A stretch of DNA of 64,000 nt from the NCBI GenBank assembly GCA_041946825.1, contig JBHGBD010000012.1, positions 48,106 through 112,105 of the forward strand. Reading direction: 5' to 3'. Of the stretch, positions 32,346 to 41,444 are shown in pieces. Source of the stretch: CAZTHM01 sp041946825 (GTDB lineage Bacteria > Acidobacteriota > Terriglobia > UBA7540). The notes beneath the pieces were generated by a model that worked only from the letters and a program-made list of their open reading frames with translations, was not told the origin of the DNA and did no database searches. The number at the start of each line of letters is the position of its first letter. The stretch's first letter is position 1. A program made the position numbers and the translations under genes.

Positions 32346-34559
32346 GAGTCACGCGCGATCCATCTTGCGCTGCTCGTCCTGCTGACGGGTATTCCCGCAA
32401 AGGCCGCGACCATCGAAGGTACAGTGCTCGACCCCAGTGGCGCGGCAGTGGCGGGAGCGCGCGTGAATCTGCTTGCGGGGCCGAGGCCGCTCGACGACCG
32501 CCAGGCGGACACGCGTGGCCACTTCGCGTTCGCCAACCTGCCCGCCGGCACTTATCAATTGGTGGGCAACGCTCCCGGCTTCACGGCGTCCTCGGCCGAA
32601 GTCGAAGTTGCGGATGGCGATTCCAAATCTGTCGACCTGCGTCTTGCGCTCAGCGCCGTGCAGCAGCAAGTGGTCGTCTCGGCGGCGCTCGGTGGCGGGC
32701 TTGCGCCGCAACTTGGGTCATCCGTCAGCGTGGTCACGCGCCAGGAGATCGAACGGCAAGACGCCCAAAATGTGTTCGAAGTTCTTCGCGATGTTCCCGG
32801 CGTCGGTGCCACTCAGGCCGGGCGGCGAGGCGGAGCCACAGGCGTCTTCCTGCGCGGCGGAAATTCCAACTACAACCTGGTGATGATTGACGGCATCGAG
32901 GTCAACCAATTCGGCGGCGACTTCGATTTTGCCTCGCTGCCTGCGGACGGCGTGGATCGCGTCGAGGTTCTGCGCGGGCCGCAGAGCGCACTCTACGGCT
33001 CGAACGCCGTAACCGGCGCCATCAACATCGTGAGCCGGCGCGGCCAAGGCCCGCCGCATTTTACGGCGCTCGCCGAAGGCGGCAGCTACACCACGCGGCG
33101 TTTCGCCTTGGGTGGCGCCGGCTTGACTCGCGGCCTCGGCTGGGCGTTCGATCTCTCGCGGCTCGATTCCGGCGGCGTGGTCGCGAACGACGATTACCAC
33201 AACCAAAGCGCTTTCCTCAGTCTTGGCTATTCGCGCAGCCCGCGCCGCCAAGTCAATTTCCATTTCTTCGGGAACGCCAACAGTGCCGGCGCGCCGGGCC
33301 CCTACGGCTCCGACCCACTGGGGCTTTTTACCGGACTCGACCTCATCTCGCGCAACAAGCAGAACCTCTTCGGCTATCAGGCGAATTACGCAGAGCAGAT
33401 TTCGCGGCGCTTCCGACAGGTCGTGAACGCCAGTTTGGCCACGAACGATTATTACTTCCGCACGCCCTTCGGCGATTCGTACTCCAATAACCTCCGCGGC
33501 GTCGTGAACACGCGGAGCGAAATCACCGTTTCGAATTCGGATTTTCTTGTCGCCGGATTCGAATACAATCGCGAGCGCATCAAGAACACTTTCATTGCCG
33601 ACGCGAGCGGCGCACCGTTTCTTCTGCCGCGCGTGAGCTACGCATATTTCGCCGAGAACCGCTGGAATCCGTCGCGGCGCTGGGTGGTGGTGGTCGGCGT
33701 GCGCATTGACGACGTCCGAACGCACGAACTGCCGCCTGATGGCTTTGGCCTCCGGCCGCTTTTGCCCGCCGGTTCTTTCACGCGCACGAATCCTCGCGTC
33801 GCCGTCACTTATCTCGCTCGCGAAGGGACCTCCGGCCGCGTCGGCGGAACGCGGTTGCACGGGACGTTCGGCACGGGCATCCGCGCGCCCAGCGGCTTCG
33901 AACTCGCTTTCACCAATAATCCGCGCCTCCGGCCGGAGAAGAGTCTCAGCTTTGATTCCGGCGTCGAGCAGCGGTTCTTCAACGACCGCGCAGTCTTCGA
34001 CGCAACCTATTTCTTCAACCGGTTCAAAGACCAGATTGTGGTACTGGGCGGCTCTCTCACCAATCTCTCGAGCTTTGTCTCCGACAATCTCGCCAACGCG
34101 CGCGCGCACGGATTGGAGTCGTCACTGCGGGTCCGGCCATCGCAGGCATGGGAATTTGGAGCGCATTACACCTGGCTCAATTCCGCGATCTTGGCCGTCG
34201 ATGGGACGACGCTGACGCAGTCGCCGTTCGTCGTCGGCCAGCCGCTCTTGCGCCGGCCGCGCAATTCCGGCGGGTTTAATGCCGCGTGGCGACACGGGCG
34301 CGTGAGCCTCAACCTGGACGGATCTTGGCGTTCGAAGGTCCTCGACGTGGAGCCGAATTTCGGCGCCTTCGGCGGACTGTTCACGAACAAGGGTTACACG
34401 CTCGCCAACGCGGGATTCTCCTACCGGCTGCCGCGCGGCGTCGAGATCTACGGACGTCTGAATAATCTCCTGAACCAGAAATACGAGGAAGCTTTCGGCT
34501 TTCCGTCGCTCCGCCTGAATTTTCTCGCCGGCGCGCGCTTTAATTTCCCGGCGGAATGA
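32337..34559 (+). CDS. TonB-dependent receptor, probable cobalamin receptor (BtuB-like)
   Basis: 740 residues from the ATG at 32337, which gives the signal peptide SRAIHLALLVLLTGIPAKA. Another ATG at 32250 has a better AAGGAGAG site but encodes repeat sequence. Domains: a carboxypeptidase-regulatory-like Ig fold (about 25-100; IEGTVLDPSGAAVAGARVNL), a TonB plug (SVVTRQEIERQDAQNVFEVL through VEVLRGPQSALYGSNAVTGA), then a 22-strand barrel ending RLNFLAGARFNFPAE. The upstream B12 riboswitch with terminator points to cobalamin uptake. The Ig-like N-terminal domain is common in Acidobacteriota and Bacteroidota receptors. No TonB or BtuCDF genes are nearby. Confidence 0.88.
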   Translation: MSRESRAIHLALLVLLTGIPAKAATIEGTVLDPSGAAVAGARVNLLAGPRPLDDRQADTRGHFAFANLPAGTYQLVGNAPGFTASSAEVEVADGDSKSVDLRLALSAVQQQVVVSAALGGGLAPQLGSSVSVVTRQEIERQDAQNVFEVLRDVPGVGATQAGRRGGATGVFLRGGNSNYNLVMIDGIEVNQFGGDFDFASLPADGVDRVEVLRGPQSALYGSNAVTGAINIVSRRGQGPPHFTALAEGGSYTTRRFALGGAGLTRGLGWAFDLSRLDSGGVVANDDYHNQSAFLSLGYSRSPRRQVNFHFFGNANSAGAPGPYGSDPLGLFTGLDLISRNKQNLFGYQANYAEQISRRFRQVVNASLATNDYYFRTPFGDSYSNNLRGVVNTRSEITVSNSDFLVAGFEYNRERIKNTFIADASGAPFLLPRVSYAYFAENRWNPSRRWVVVVGVRIDDVRTHELPPDGFGLRPLLPAGSFTRTNPRVAVTYLAREGTSGRVGGTRLHGTFGTGIRAPSGFELAFTNNPRLRPEKSLSFDSGVEQRFFNDRAVFDATYFFNRFKDQIVVLGGSLTNLSSFVSDNLANARAHGLESSLRVRPSQAWEFGAHYTWLNSAILAVDGTTLTQSPFVVGQPLLRRPRNSGGFNAAWRHGRVSLNLDGSWRSKVLDVEPNFGAFGGLFTNKGYTLANAGFSYRLPRGVEIYGRLNNLLNQKYEEAFGFPSLRLNFLAGARFNFPAE

Positions 34560-34600
34560 TATCGCGGAATTCGCGATCGGCATGTTCACAGGAGGTGACC

Positions 34601-35281
34601 GTGGCTCAGAAAGTCCTCATCGGCTGGAGCGGCGGCAAAGACAGCGCCATGACGCTCTACGAACTTCGGCGAACGCCGGACATTGATGTTGTCGGACTCC
34701 TCACGACGGTCACCGAAGGTTACAACCGCATCAGCATGCACGGCGTGCGGCGAACATTACTCGAACAGCAGGCTGCATCGCTCGGACTACCGCTCCACAG
34801 CGTCGATATCCCGTCCGAGTGCGCGAATTCCGTCTACGAGTCGCGCATGCAGGCGGCCCTCGAGCAGTGGCATGGGCGGGGAATTGAAACGGTGGCGTTC
34901 GGTGACTTGTTTCTTGAAGAAATCCGCCGTTACCGCGAAACAAATCTAGCGCGAATCGGCATGCGCGGCATTTTTCCGATCTGGGGCCGGGACACGCGTG
35001 AACTCATGCGGGACTTCGTCTCGCTCGCCTTCAGGGGTGTCATCGTTTGTGTGGACACAGCGCAGATTCCCGCGTCGTTCGCGGGCCGGATGATCGACGA
35101 AATCCTCGTGAGCGATCTACCGCCTCACGCCGACCCCTGCGGCGAAAACGGCGAGTTCCACTCGTTTGTTTTCCAAGGCCCGCTGTTTCGGGACCCTGTG
35201 CCATTTGAAATCGGCGAGGTCGTGACGCGGGGCCAGTTTGCCTATTGCGACTTGGTCCCAGCGGCCAAATCCCATGCATGA
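34601..35281 (+). CDS. PP-loop ATPase, Dph6-related (adenine nucleotide alpha-hydrolase superfamily)
   Basis: 226 residues from the GTG at 34601, which has a perfect AGGAGGTGA 2 nt before it. The PP-loop is SGGKDSAM at the N-terminus; ISMHGVRRTLLEQQA, FGDLFLEEIRRYRE and a C-terminal DPCGENGEFHSFV match the COG2102/diphthine-ammonia-ligase family. Bacteria do not make diphthamide, so another substrate is expected. The receptor gene ends 41 nt upstream and no terminator intervenes, so the B12 riboswitch probably controls this gene too. A role in corrinoid processing is inference from that linkage. Confidence 0.85.
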   Translation: MAQKVLIGWSGGKDSAMTLYELRRTPDIDVVGLLTTVTEGYNRISMHGVRRTLLEQQAASLGLPLHSVDIPSECANSVYESRMQAALEQWHGRGIETVAFGDLFLEEIRRYRETNLARIGMRGIFPIWGRDTRELMRDFVSLAFRGVIVCVDTAQIPASFAGRMIDEILVSDLPPHADPCGENGEFHSFVFQGPLFRDPVPFEIGEVVTRGQFAYCDLVPAAKSHA

Positions 35282-35311
35282 TATTCAGGCTGAACTGCGA
35301 GGAGCGTTTCA

Positions 35312-35416
35312 GTGAAGCATTCCCGCCTGGAGTTGGTATTGGGATTGATTGCCGGAGCGGCAGCAGCGCGCATTCTGCCCCATCCCTGGAACATCACACC
35401 AGTGGGCGCCAAGTGA
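35312..35416 (+). pseudogene. Truncated DUF6580-like membrane protein
   Basis: A GTG with GAGGAG upstream opens a 34-codon frame (KHSRLELVLGLIAGAAAAR then ILPHPWNITPVGAK) that ends at TGA. The PHPWNITPVGA segment is the N-terminal signature of DUF6580 membrane proteins, which normally continue with ALFGGA and several more helices. The rest is missing and the following DNA is unrelated. It is the third gene after the riboswitch, so the operon once carried a membrane component that has been lost. Confidence 0.6.
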
Positions 35417-35637
35417 AAGGCTTTCAGTGGGGCATGCAGCTGGCGGCAGCGCTTGGAGACCGTCTGCGCGCTCACGGCTTCGCCCGTCAACACCGTGATC
35501 AGAACCCTCCTTGCCGCTTCGAGAGGCCGCGCAAAAAGGCCTCCCGAATCAGGAGCGTTACTTCTTCCGCCCGCCGTTGAAAAACCTGCCACCAGGGGCG
35601 GCAGGAAACTTCTCTGCCGCGTGCGCGCGGTCTTCAG
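35417..35637. other. Gene-free stretch after the cobalamin operon
   Basis: No frame has recognisable content. A CCTGCC/GGCAGG hairpin lies near 35585-35605. Together with the two flanking remnants this makes a decayed region of about 550 bp between the PP-loop gene and the TIM-barrel gene. Confidence 0.4.
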
Positions 35638-35823
35638 TTACAGCCTTCCAAAGGGCGTCACAAATTCCCAGTAATAAAAGCCGTTGCGGTAATCCCGCGC
35701 TTCCATCTTGGTCCGATCGTAAGGATTGAGCTGCAAGTGGGCGCTCTGCAGCCGCGCCGATCCTATCTCCAGCGCCCGCTGTCCACCGTCACGGCTGGAG
35801 GTTCGAGCATTGTCGAGCCGGGA
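35638..35823 (-). pseudogene. C-terminal fragment of an unidentified protein
   Basis: On the minus strand an open frame of about 61 codons without a usable N-terminus ends in EARDYRNGFYYWEFVTPFGR-L. The aromatic, protein-like composition and clean stop suggest a real former C-terminus. An in-frame TGA at 35824-35826 closes it upstream. I cannot name the family. It lies just after the TIM-barrel gene on the same strand. Confidence 0.4.
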
Positions 35824-35829
35824 TCAGCT

Positions 35830-36723
35830 TTACGCCTCCAGTTGTTTGCGGCAATAGTCGTAGCACTTTTTGACTTCAGCGATAGTATCGAGGCCTTTCT
35901 TCTCCTCACCGTACTCGTACTCAATGTTGGCGTGGATCTTCCACTTCTGATCTCGGAGCAATCGGAGCACCGGGCCGATAGGGGTGTCGCCCTCGCCGAA
36001 GGGCAAGTTCGCGCCGTGGTTTTTCTTCCGGTCTTTGAGGTGCAGCGTCACGATGCGGTCGTGATGCGCCCTGATGTACTCGACCGGGTCGCCGTTCGCG
36101 GCGGTGAAGTGGCCGATGTCGAGGTTGACGCAGATATATTCCGACGCGCCCTGCATGGCTCGCGCGAACGTTTCGGCGGTCGAGAATTCGTCTGGATGGT
36201 CGGTCTGATCGTGGCCGTGGAAGCCGACTCGCACCTTGTGCTTGGCGGCGAACTTATCGACGCGCGCCGCCACGCTGACATTCGCCGAGGCGGTGATGAT
36301 GCCCACCCCCAGCGCCTTCGCCATCTCGAAGCCGCGGTCGATTTCCTCGTCCGACATTTCCTTCCGGAAACTGTAGTTGTAGGCGTGGATGTGCACGCCC
36401 GCGTCTTGGAATTTCTTGCGCGCGTTTTCGAAGAAGCTGAGCGGAGTTTCGAGCCGCCATTTCTTCAGCTCCGGCCCCTTCAATTGGCGCGGCTCAAGGT
36501 GGCCCTGCCACAGCTCGCACTCGCCCAGGCCGACCGTGCGATAGCCTTCGATGCTGGCGTCGAGGTCGCGGTCGCGGAAGGAATAGCTCTGCGCGCCCAG
36601 CGGCACGCCGCGCACCACCGAATCGATCTTGTCCGCCCCGAGGATCGGGGTCCGCGGAAGCATCAGCCCGGCAGTGCCCGCCATCAGAATCTTTCCCGCA
36701 TCGCGACGAGAAATCGTTCCCAT
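35830..36723 (-). CDS. Sugar phosphate isomerase/epimerase-like TIM barrel protein (Tat-exported)
   Basis: 297 residues. The N-terminus has a twin-arginine signal (SRRDAGKILMAGTAGLMLPR). The AP-endonuclease-2/xylose-isomerase TIM barrel shows metal-site elements: ITASANVSVAAR, VGFHGHDQTDHPDEFST (His ligands), YICVNLDIGHFTAANGDP and a final IHANIEYEYGEEKKGLD. Such periplasmic members are abundant in Acidobacteriota and Planctomycetota and are usually of unknown substrate, probably sugars or inositol derivatives. The gene is divergent from the small zinc-knuckle gene. Confidence 0.88.
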   Translation of the reverse strand: MGTISRRDAGKILMAGTAGLMLPRTPILGADKIDSVVRGVPLGAQSYSFRDRDLDASIEGYRTVGLGECELWQGHLEPRQLKGPELKKWRLETPLSFFENARKKFQDAGVHIHAYNYSFRKEMSDEEIDRGFEMAKALGVGIITASANVSVAARVDKFAAKHKVRVGFHGHDQTDHPDEFSTAETFARAMQGASEYICVNLDIGHFTAANGDPVEYIRAHHDRIVTLHLKDRKKNHGANLPFGEGDTPIGPVLRLLRDQKWKIHANIEYEYGEEKKGLDTIAEVKKCYDYCRKQLEA

Positions 36724-36805
36724 AAGCCCTCCTTAGATTGTGCTTGAAAATCCCGCGCCAGTATAAGCGCCGCCCAACTCGCCTGCAAGCCTCTGCCTTG
36801 GCCAT

Positions 36806-36834
36806 TTGACACGTTAAAACCAGGCGCGTAGCAT
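36806..36834 (+). promoter_or_regulatory. Sigma70-type promoter, nearly leaderless
   Basis: TTGACA at 36806-36811 and TAGCAT at 36829-36834 with a 17-nt spacer. The expected start of transcription is about 36841, only about 4 nt before the ATG at 36845. Confidence 0.65.
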
Positions 36835-36844
36835 AAATTCGAAG

Positions 36845-37150
36845 ATGAGTGGCGAGAAGAAAACGCTCGAAGTCACCTGCCCCTGCTGCGGCGCGAGCCT
36901 GAAAGTGGACGCAGAGCTGGGCAAAGTTCTCCACCATGCTGCGCCGCCCAAGCCCGCCAAGGCCCCTGATTTCGACCATGCTCAGCAATTGCTGGAAAAG
37001 GAGAAGGCCCGCCGCGAAGCGCTCTTTGCGCAAAGCGCCGAAGACGAGAAGCACAAATCGGAACTGCTGCAGCGGAAATTCGAAGAAGCCTTCAAGCAGC
37101 GTAAAGACGAACCCGCCACGCCGCCCCTGCGCGATATCGACCTCGACTGA
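36845..37150 (+). CDS. Small zinc-knuckle/coiled-coil protein
   Basis: 101 residues. The N-terminus has a CPCCGASLKVD knuckle of the type that begins zinc-ribbon proteins but lacks a second cysteine pair. Residues about 45-90 form a charged coiled coil (HAQQLLEKEKARREALFAQS), and the end is acidic (DIDLD). I do not recognise a functional family. It is transcribed from its own promoter, just before the double metallo-beta-lactamase gene on the same strand. Confidence 0.7.
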   Translation: MSGEKKTLEVTCPCCGASLKVDAELGKVLHHAAPPKPAKAPDFDHAQQLLEKEKARREALFAQSAEDEKHKSELLQRKFEEAFKQRKDEPATPPLRDIDLD

Positions 37151-37250
37151 CTGGATTCACCTTTCGGCACTTCGACACGCAGATTGTAGCGATGCTAAAA
37201 TCTGCGATCGTATTCGACGCGTGAGGTCGAAACTAGAGAGCGCGAATCAG

Positions 37251-39104
37251 ATGTCATTAGAAAATCTTACGCGGCGCGAATTCCTCGCCGGGCTGGGAGG
37301 GCTGGCCCTGGCCGGCGACGTCTCGCTCGCCCGAGGGCTGCGCGTCCATTCCGATGTCGTCAACGTTGGCGTGCTGGGACGAAACGGCAAGCGCCTGCTG
37401 ATTGACTGCGGAGAAGGAACGGTTGGCAGTCCGACAGATTGGCTGCTCGTCACCCATCATCACCGCGACCAGTGGTCTGGCGCTCCGCGCCTCGGGTGCA
37501 AAGTCGCGGTGCCGGAGGCTGAGAAGACTTTCTTCAGCAAGGCAGAGGAATTCTGGGACCGCGCTGACGCGATTCTCGATCATCGCTACAATTTCCGGCC
37601 GCATCTCTTCACGGGGCGCGAATCGATCGCGGTGACGCGCACGCTTCGCGACGGCGAGATATTTGACTGGGAAGGCCTGCACATCGAGGCTGTGGCAACG
37701 CCCGGTCACACCGACGGAAGTCTCAGCTACGTGGTCGATTGCGAGGGCAAGCGCGTCGCCTTCACGGGCGATCTGATTTACGGCCCGGGGCAGCTCTGGG
37801 AATTCTACAGCCTCCAGAAGCGCTTCCATGGAATGCGAGGCGATTACTGGGGCTTTGGCGGCGCGGCAGAAGAAGTGCTTTCAAGCGTCGACCGCGTGCT
37901 GGAAAAGCGGCCGGATGTCATCGTACCTTCGCACGGCGTCGTTATCGACAACCCTACTCGCGCCGTGGCGGAATTGAAAGACAACGTGCGTGCGGCGATG
38001 GACAACTACCTTCGCACGGCCGCCTGGCGGATCTATTTTCCCGGGATCTTCCCCACAGAAAAATCGTCGATGGTGCCGCCACTCGCGCCGGTCGAGTATC
38101 CCAGGTGGATCCGCCACATCGCTTCCACCAGCAAAGCCATCGTCGCTGACGACGGATCCGTTTTCCTCTCGGACTGCGGCGACTCGGCGGCGATCACCGA
38201 ACTCGAGCGGCTGATCGCAGCAAGGGAAATCAAATCCATTGACGGCATCTGGATCACTCACTATCACGACGACCACACCGAGCAGGTGAACGCCGCCAAG
38301 CGGCGGTTCGGCGCGCCAGTCCACGTCGAGCGGCATATGGTTGACATCCTCGAAAACCCGCGCGCCTACCAGATGCCGTGCCTTTTCCCCGAGCCGATTC
38401 GCGTTGAGCAGCCGATGGATGACGGCGAAAGCATTCGCTGGAAGGAATTTCGCCTCACGGCCTTCCATTTCCCCGGCCAGACGCTTTATCACGACGGGTT
38501 GCTGGTCGAGCGCGACGGAACGCGTGTTTTCTTTACCGGCGATTCCTTCGCGAATTTCGGTATCGACGACTATTGCAGCCAGAACCGCTGCTTCCTCGGC
38601 CCCGACGTGGGATACGAAAGATGCCTTCAACTGCTCCTGCGCGTCAAACCGGACTTGCTGATGGCGGCGCACTGGGGCCCGGTACCGATTTCGGAGGAGT
38701 ACCTGCGCCGCGCGCTCGGATTGCTCGCTGAGCGCAAGCAACTCTTCGCGCGCCTCTTACCGTGGGACGATCCGAACTTCGGGCTCGATCCCTCATGGGC
38801 GCGATGTTACCCCTATCGCCAGACGGCATTGCCCGGCGGCACGGTTGACATCGAAGCCCGCATCTACAACCACTCGGCCCAGTCCAAGCGCGCGACACTC
38901 GAGTTGCGCCTTCCGCGCGGCTGGGAAGCGCCCGCTAAGGCGGACGTCGCTATCCCCCCGCGGACGGAAGGGAAGGTTCAATTTCGCACCGCTGTGCCCG
39001 AAGCCCCGCACCGGCGGCGCCACGTGTTGGGACTGGCCATGACGTGGGACGGCAAACGCCTGGGTGAATTCGCCGAAGCCATCGTGGATACACTCGCTGG
39101 TTAA
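37251..39104 (+). CDS. Double metallo-beta-lactamase-fold protein with Tat signal
   Basis: 617 residues from the ATG at 37251. A twin-arginine signal (TRREFLAGLGGLALAGDVSL) leads two MBL domains. The first (about 30-270) reads THHHRDQ where HxHxDH is expected, so the last His is Gln; ATPGHTDGSL and VAFTGDLIYG are present. The second (about 300-520) has an intact THYHDDH, HFPGQTLYHDGL and FFTGDSFANFG. A C-terminal Ig-like strand region (RATLELRLPRGWEAP) follows. A fusion with one damaged metal site suggests one catalytic and one structural or mono-metal domain. Substrate unknown. Confidence 0.82.
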   Translation: MSLENLTRREFLAGLGGLALAGDVSLARGLRVHSDVVNVGVLGRNGKRLLIDCGEGTVGSPTDWLLVTHHHRDQWSGAPRLGCKVAVPEAEKTFFSKAEEFWDRADAILDHRYNFRPHLFTGRESIAVTRTLRDGEIFDWEGLHIEAVATPGHTDGSLSYVVDCEGKRVAFTGDLIYGPGQLWEFYSLQKRFHGMRGDYWGFGGAAEEVLSSVDRVLEKRPDVIVPSHGVVIDNPTRAVAELKDNVRAAMDNYLRTAAWRIYFPGIFPTEKSSMVPPLAPVEYPRWIRHIASTSKAIVADDGSVFLSDCGDSAAITELERLIAAREIKSIDGIWITHYHDDHTEQVNAAKRRFGAPVHVERHMVDILENPRAYQMPCLFPEPIRVEQPMDDGESIRWKEFRLTAFHFPGQTLYHDGLLVERDGTRVFFTGDSFANFGIDDYCSQNRCFLGPDVGYERCLQLLLRVKPDLLMAAHWGPVPISEEYLRRALGLLAERKQLFARLLPWDDPNFGLDPSWARCYPYRQTALPGGTVDIEARIYNHSAQSKRATLELRLPRGWEAPAKADVAIPPRTEGKVQFRTAVPEAPHRRRHVLGLAMTWDGKRLGEFAEAIVDTLAG

Positions 39105-39132
39105 CACCCTGAGGATTCCCTCCACACGGCGA

Positions 39133-39162
39133 TTGAACGCCTCCAAACGGTTGTGCTAGCAT
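39133..39162 (+). promoter_or_regulatory. Promoter of the EF-G paralogue
   Basis: TTGAAC at 39133-39138, 18-nt spacer, and TAGCAT at 39157-39162 with a TG one base upstream (extended -10, TGCTAGCAT). Confidence 0.6.
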
Positions 39163-39227
39163 GAGCATTTGTCTAATCGCATTCTTTTCATGCCGAGCGG
39201 CGGTGCGGCGCTCCCAAGGAGTCCTAG

Positions 39228-41324
39228 GTGAAAATCTACGGCGGCGAAAACATTCGCAACGTGGCGCTGATCGGCCACGGCCACACGGGTAAAACCCAGC
39301 TCATCTCGGCGTGTCTTTTTACCGCCGGCATGGTGAACCGCCTGGGGAAGGTGGATGACGGGACGTCTGTCACCGACTACGACGAAGAGGAAATTCAGCG
39401 CAAGTTTTCGATCAGTGCCACGCTCGCCTACGCTGAATGGGGGAAGTGCAAGATCAACTTCATCGACACCCCCGGTTACAACATATTTCTGCACGAGACG
39501 GAGGCGGCCTTGATGGCAGCCGATTCCGCGCTGCTGCTCGTGCACGGCGTCGGGGGCGTCGAGGTGCAAACCGAAAAGACCTGGGGCTTCTGTGAGAAGT
39601 ATTCCTTGCCGCGCGCGCTGGTGGTCAACCAGATGGATCGCGACCGAGCCAGCTTCGAGCGCGCACTCGAGGCGTTGCACGGCACTTTCGGCCGGGCTGT
39701 GATTCCCGTGCAGTTGCCGGTCGGCGAGGAGAAGAATTTCCGCGGGGTAATTGACCTGGTGCACATGAAGGCGACGCTCTACGAAGCCGACGGTTCGGGC
39801 AAGGGGAAAGAAACAGAGATTCCCGCCGCAATGGCCGACGCCGCCACCAAGGCCCACGAGGCTCTGGTCGAGATGGTGGCGGAAGGCAACGATAACCTGA
39901 TGGAAGAATTCTTCGACAAGGGGACGATTCCCGTCGAAGACCTCGTCCCCGGCTTGCGCCAGGCGATTGCTGAGCGGCGGCTTTATCCAGTCATCGTCAG
40001 CGCCGCGCTGCCCAATATCGGCAGCGAAAACCTGATGAACTTCATCGCCGACTACCTTCCCGCGCCCACGGAGCACAGCGTTCTGGAAGGCTTGACCCAC
40101 GAGGGCGGCGACCCGGTCAAGCGTAAGGTCGCCGATGACCAACCCGTCTCTGCCTTCGTCTTCAAGACTGTCGCCGACCCGTTCGCGGGGCGCGTGAGCT
40201 ATTTCAAAGTGATGTCGGGCGTCGTGAAGAACGAAGCGAATCTCGTCAATTTCAATCGCGGCGCCACGGAGCGCCTCTCGCACATTGGAGTCATGCAGGG
40301 CAAAACTCAAACCGCGGTGGCGGAATTGCGCGCTGGAGACCTGGGTGCCGTCGCCAAGCTGAAGGAAACCTTGACAGGCGACACACTGGGCGACAAGGCC
40401 GCGCCCATCGTCTATTCCAAGTTCAAAGTCGCGGAGCCCGCCATTTCGTTCGCCATCGAACCCAAGTCACGCGGCGATGAAGACAAGCTTTCGACCGCCA
40501 TCCACCGCATGCTCGAAGAGGATTTGCTACTGCGCTTCATCCGCGACCCGCAGACCAAAGAGTTTTTGCTTTCTGGCGCGGGACAACAGCACGTGGAAGT
40601 GGCTGTCTCAAAACTGAAGCGGCGGTTCAACGTGGAAGTGACACTGAAAGCGCCCAAGGTGCCCTATCGCGAAACCATCCGCGGCAAGGCCGACGCGCAG
40701 GGCCGGCACAAGAAACAGACTGGCGGGCACGGGCAGTATGGCGACTGCAAGATCAAGATGGAGCCGCTCGTGCGCGGCGCTGGATTTGAGTTTGTGAACG
40801 ACATCTTTGGCGGCGCCATCCCCAAGAATTTCATCCCCGCGGTCGAGAAGGGTATCATCGAATCGGCGGCTCGCGGGTATCTCGCGGGGTATCCGGTCGT
40901 CGACTTCCGGGTCATTCTCTATGACGGCTCCTACCACGACGTGGACTCTTCGGAACTGGCCTTCAAGATCGCGGGCTCGCTGGCTTTCAAGAAATGCATG
41001 GAGCAGGCCAAGCCTTGCCTCCTTGAGCCCATCATGAATGTCGAGATTACAGTTCCTGAGAGCAACTCCGGAGATATTATGGGGAATCTGAATGGCCGGC
41101 GCGGGCGCATCCAGGGCATGGAGCCCAAGGGTGGCTCAACGGTCGTCAAGGCCCAGGTGCCCCTCTCCGAAATGCTCACCTATGCTTCTGACCTCACCTC
41201 GATGACCCAGGGGCGCGGCACATACGCGATGGAGTTCTCCCACTACGACATCGTTCCGCAGCCCATCGCGGAAAAGATTGTCGCCGCTCACAAACCATCC
41301 GCCGCGGCGGAAGAGGAAGAGTAG
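39228..41324 (+). CDS. Elongation factor G-like GTPase (FusA2 type)
   Basis: 698 residues from the GTG at 39228, with AAGGAG upstream. The G domain shows G1 GHGHTGKTQL, G3 DTPGYN and G4 NQMD; domains II-V follow with the usual EF-G order and a C-terminal PLSEMLTYASDLTSMTQGRG. G1 differs from the classic GHVDHGKT form of housekeeping EF-G, and the sequence groups with paralogues that are annotated as EF-G-like but often lack full translocase activity. It is not in the str operon, so the canonical fusA is expected elsewhere. Confidence 0.88.
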   Translation: MKIYGGENIRNVALIGHGHTGKTQLISACLFTAGMVNRLGKVDDGTSVTDYDEEEIQRKFSISATLAYAEWGKCKINFIDTPGYNIFLHETEAALMAADSALLLVHGVGGVEVQTEKTWGFCEKYSLPRALVVNQMDRDRASFERALEALHGTFGRAVIPVQLPVGEEKNFRGVIDLVHMKATLYEADGSGKGKETEIPAAMADAATKAHEALVEMVAEGNDNLMEEFFDKGTIPVEDLVPGLRQAIAERRLYPVIVSAALPNIGSENLMNFIADYLPAPTEHSVLEGLTHEGGDPVKRKVADDQPVSAFVFKTVADPFAGRVSYFKVMSGVVKNEANLVNFNRGATERLSHIGVMQGKTQTAVAELRAGDLGAVAKLKETLTGDTLGDKAAPIVYSKFKVAEPAISFAIEPKSRGDEDKLSTAIHRMLEEDLLLRFIRDPQTKEFLLSGAGQQHVEVAVSKLKRRFNVEVTLKAPKVPYRETIRGKADAQGRHKKQTGGHGQYGDCKIKMEPLVRGAGFEFVNDIFGGAIPKNFIPAVEKGIIESAARGYLAGYPVVDFRVILYDGSYHDVDSSELAFKIAGSLAFKKCMEQAKPCLLEPIMNVEITVPESNSGDIMGNLNGRRGRIQGMEPKGGSTVVKAQVPLSEMLTYASDLTSMTQGRGTYAMEFSHYDIVPQPIAEKIVAAHKPSAAAEEEE

Positions 41325-41444
41325 AGTCTGCGGCTGTCTCCATGGGCGAATCGAAATAGTCCGCCGCGGTTTTGGGTTCGTGCTATCCTCTCGCCGTCAT
41401 CGGCACCAGACCCCTGACTTTCACTTCGAGATTCGGTGTGACCT

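Noticed and set aside
32718..34109. Long minus-strand open frame (463 codons) opposite the receptor gene
   Set aside because: Product is Arg/Ala/Glu-rich without recognisable motifs; the plus-strand TonB receptor is clear.
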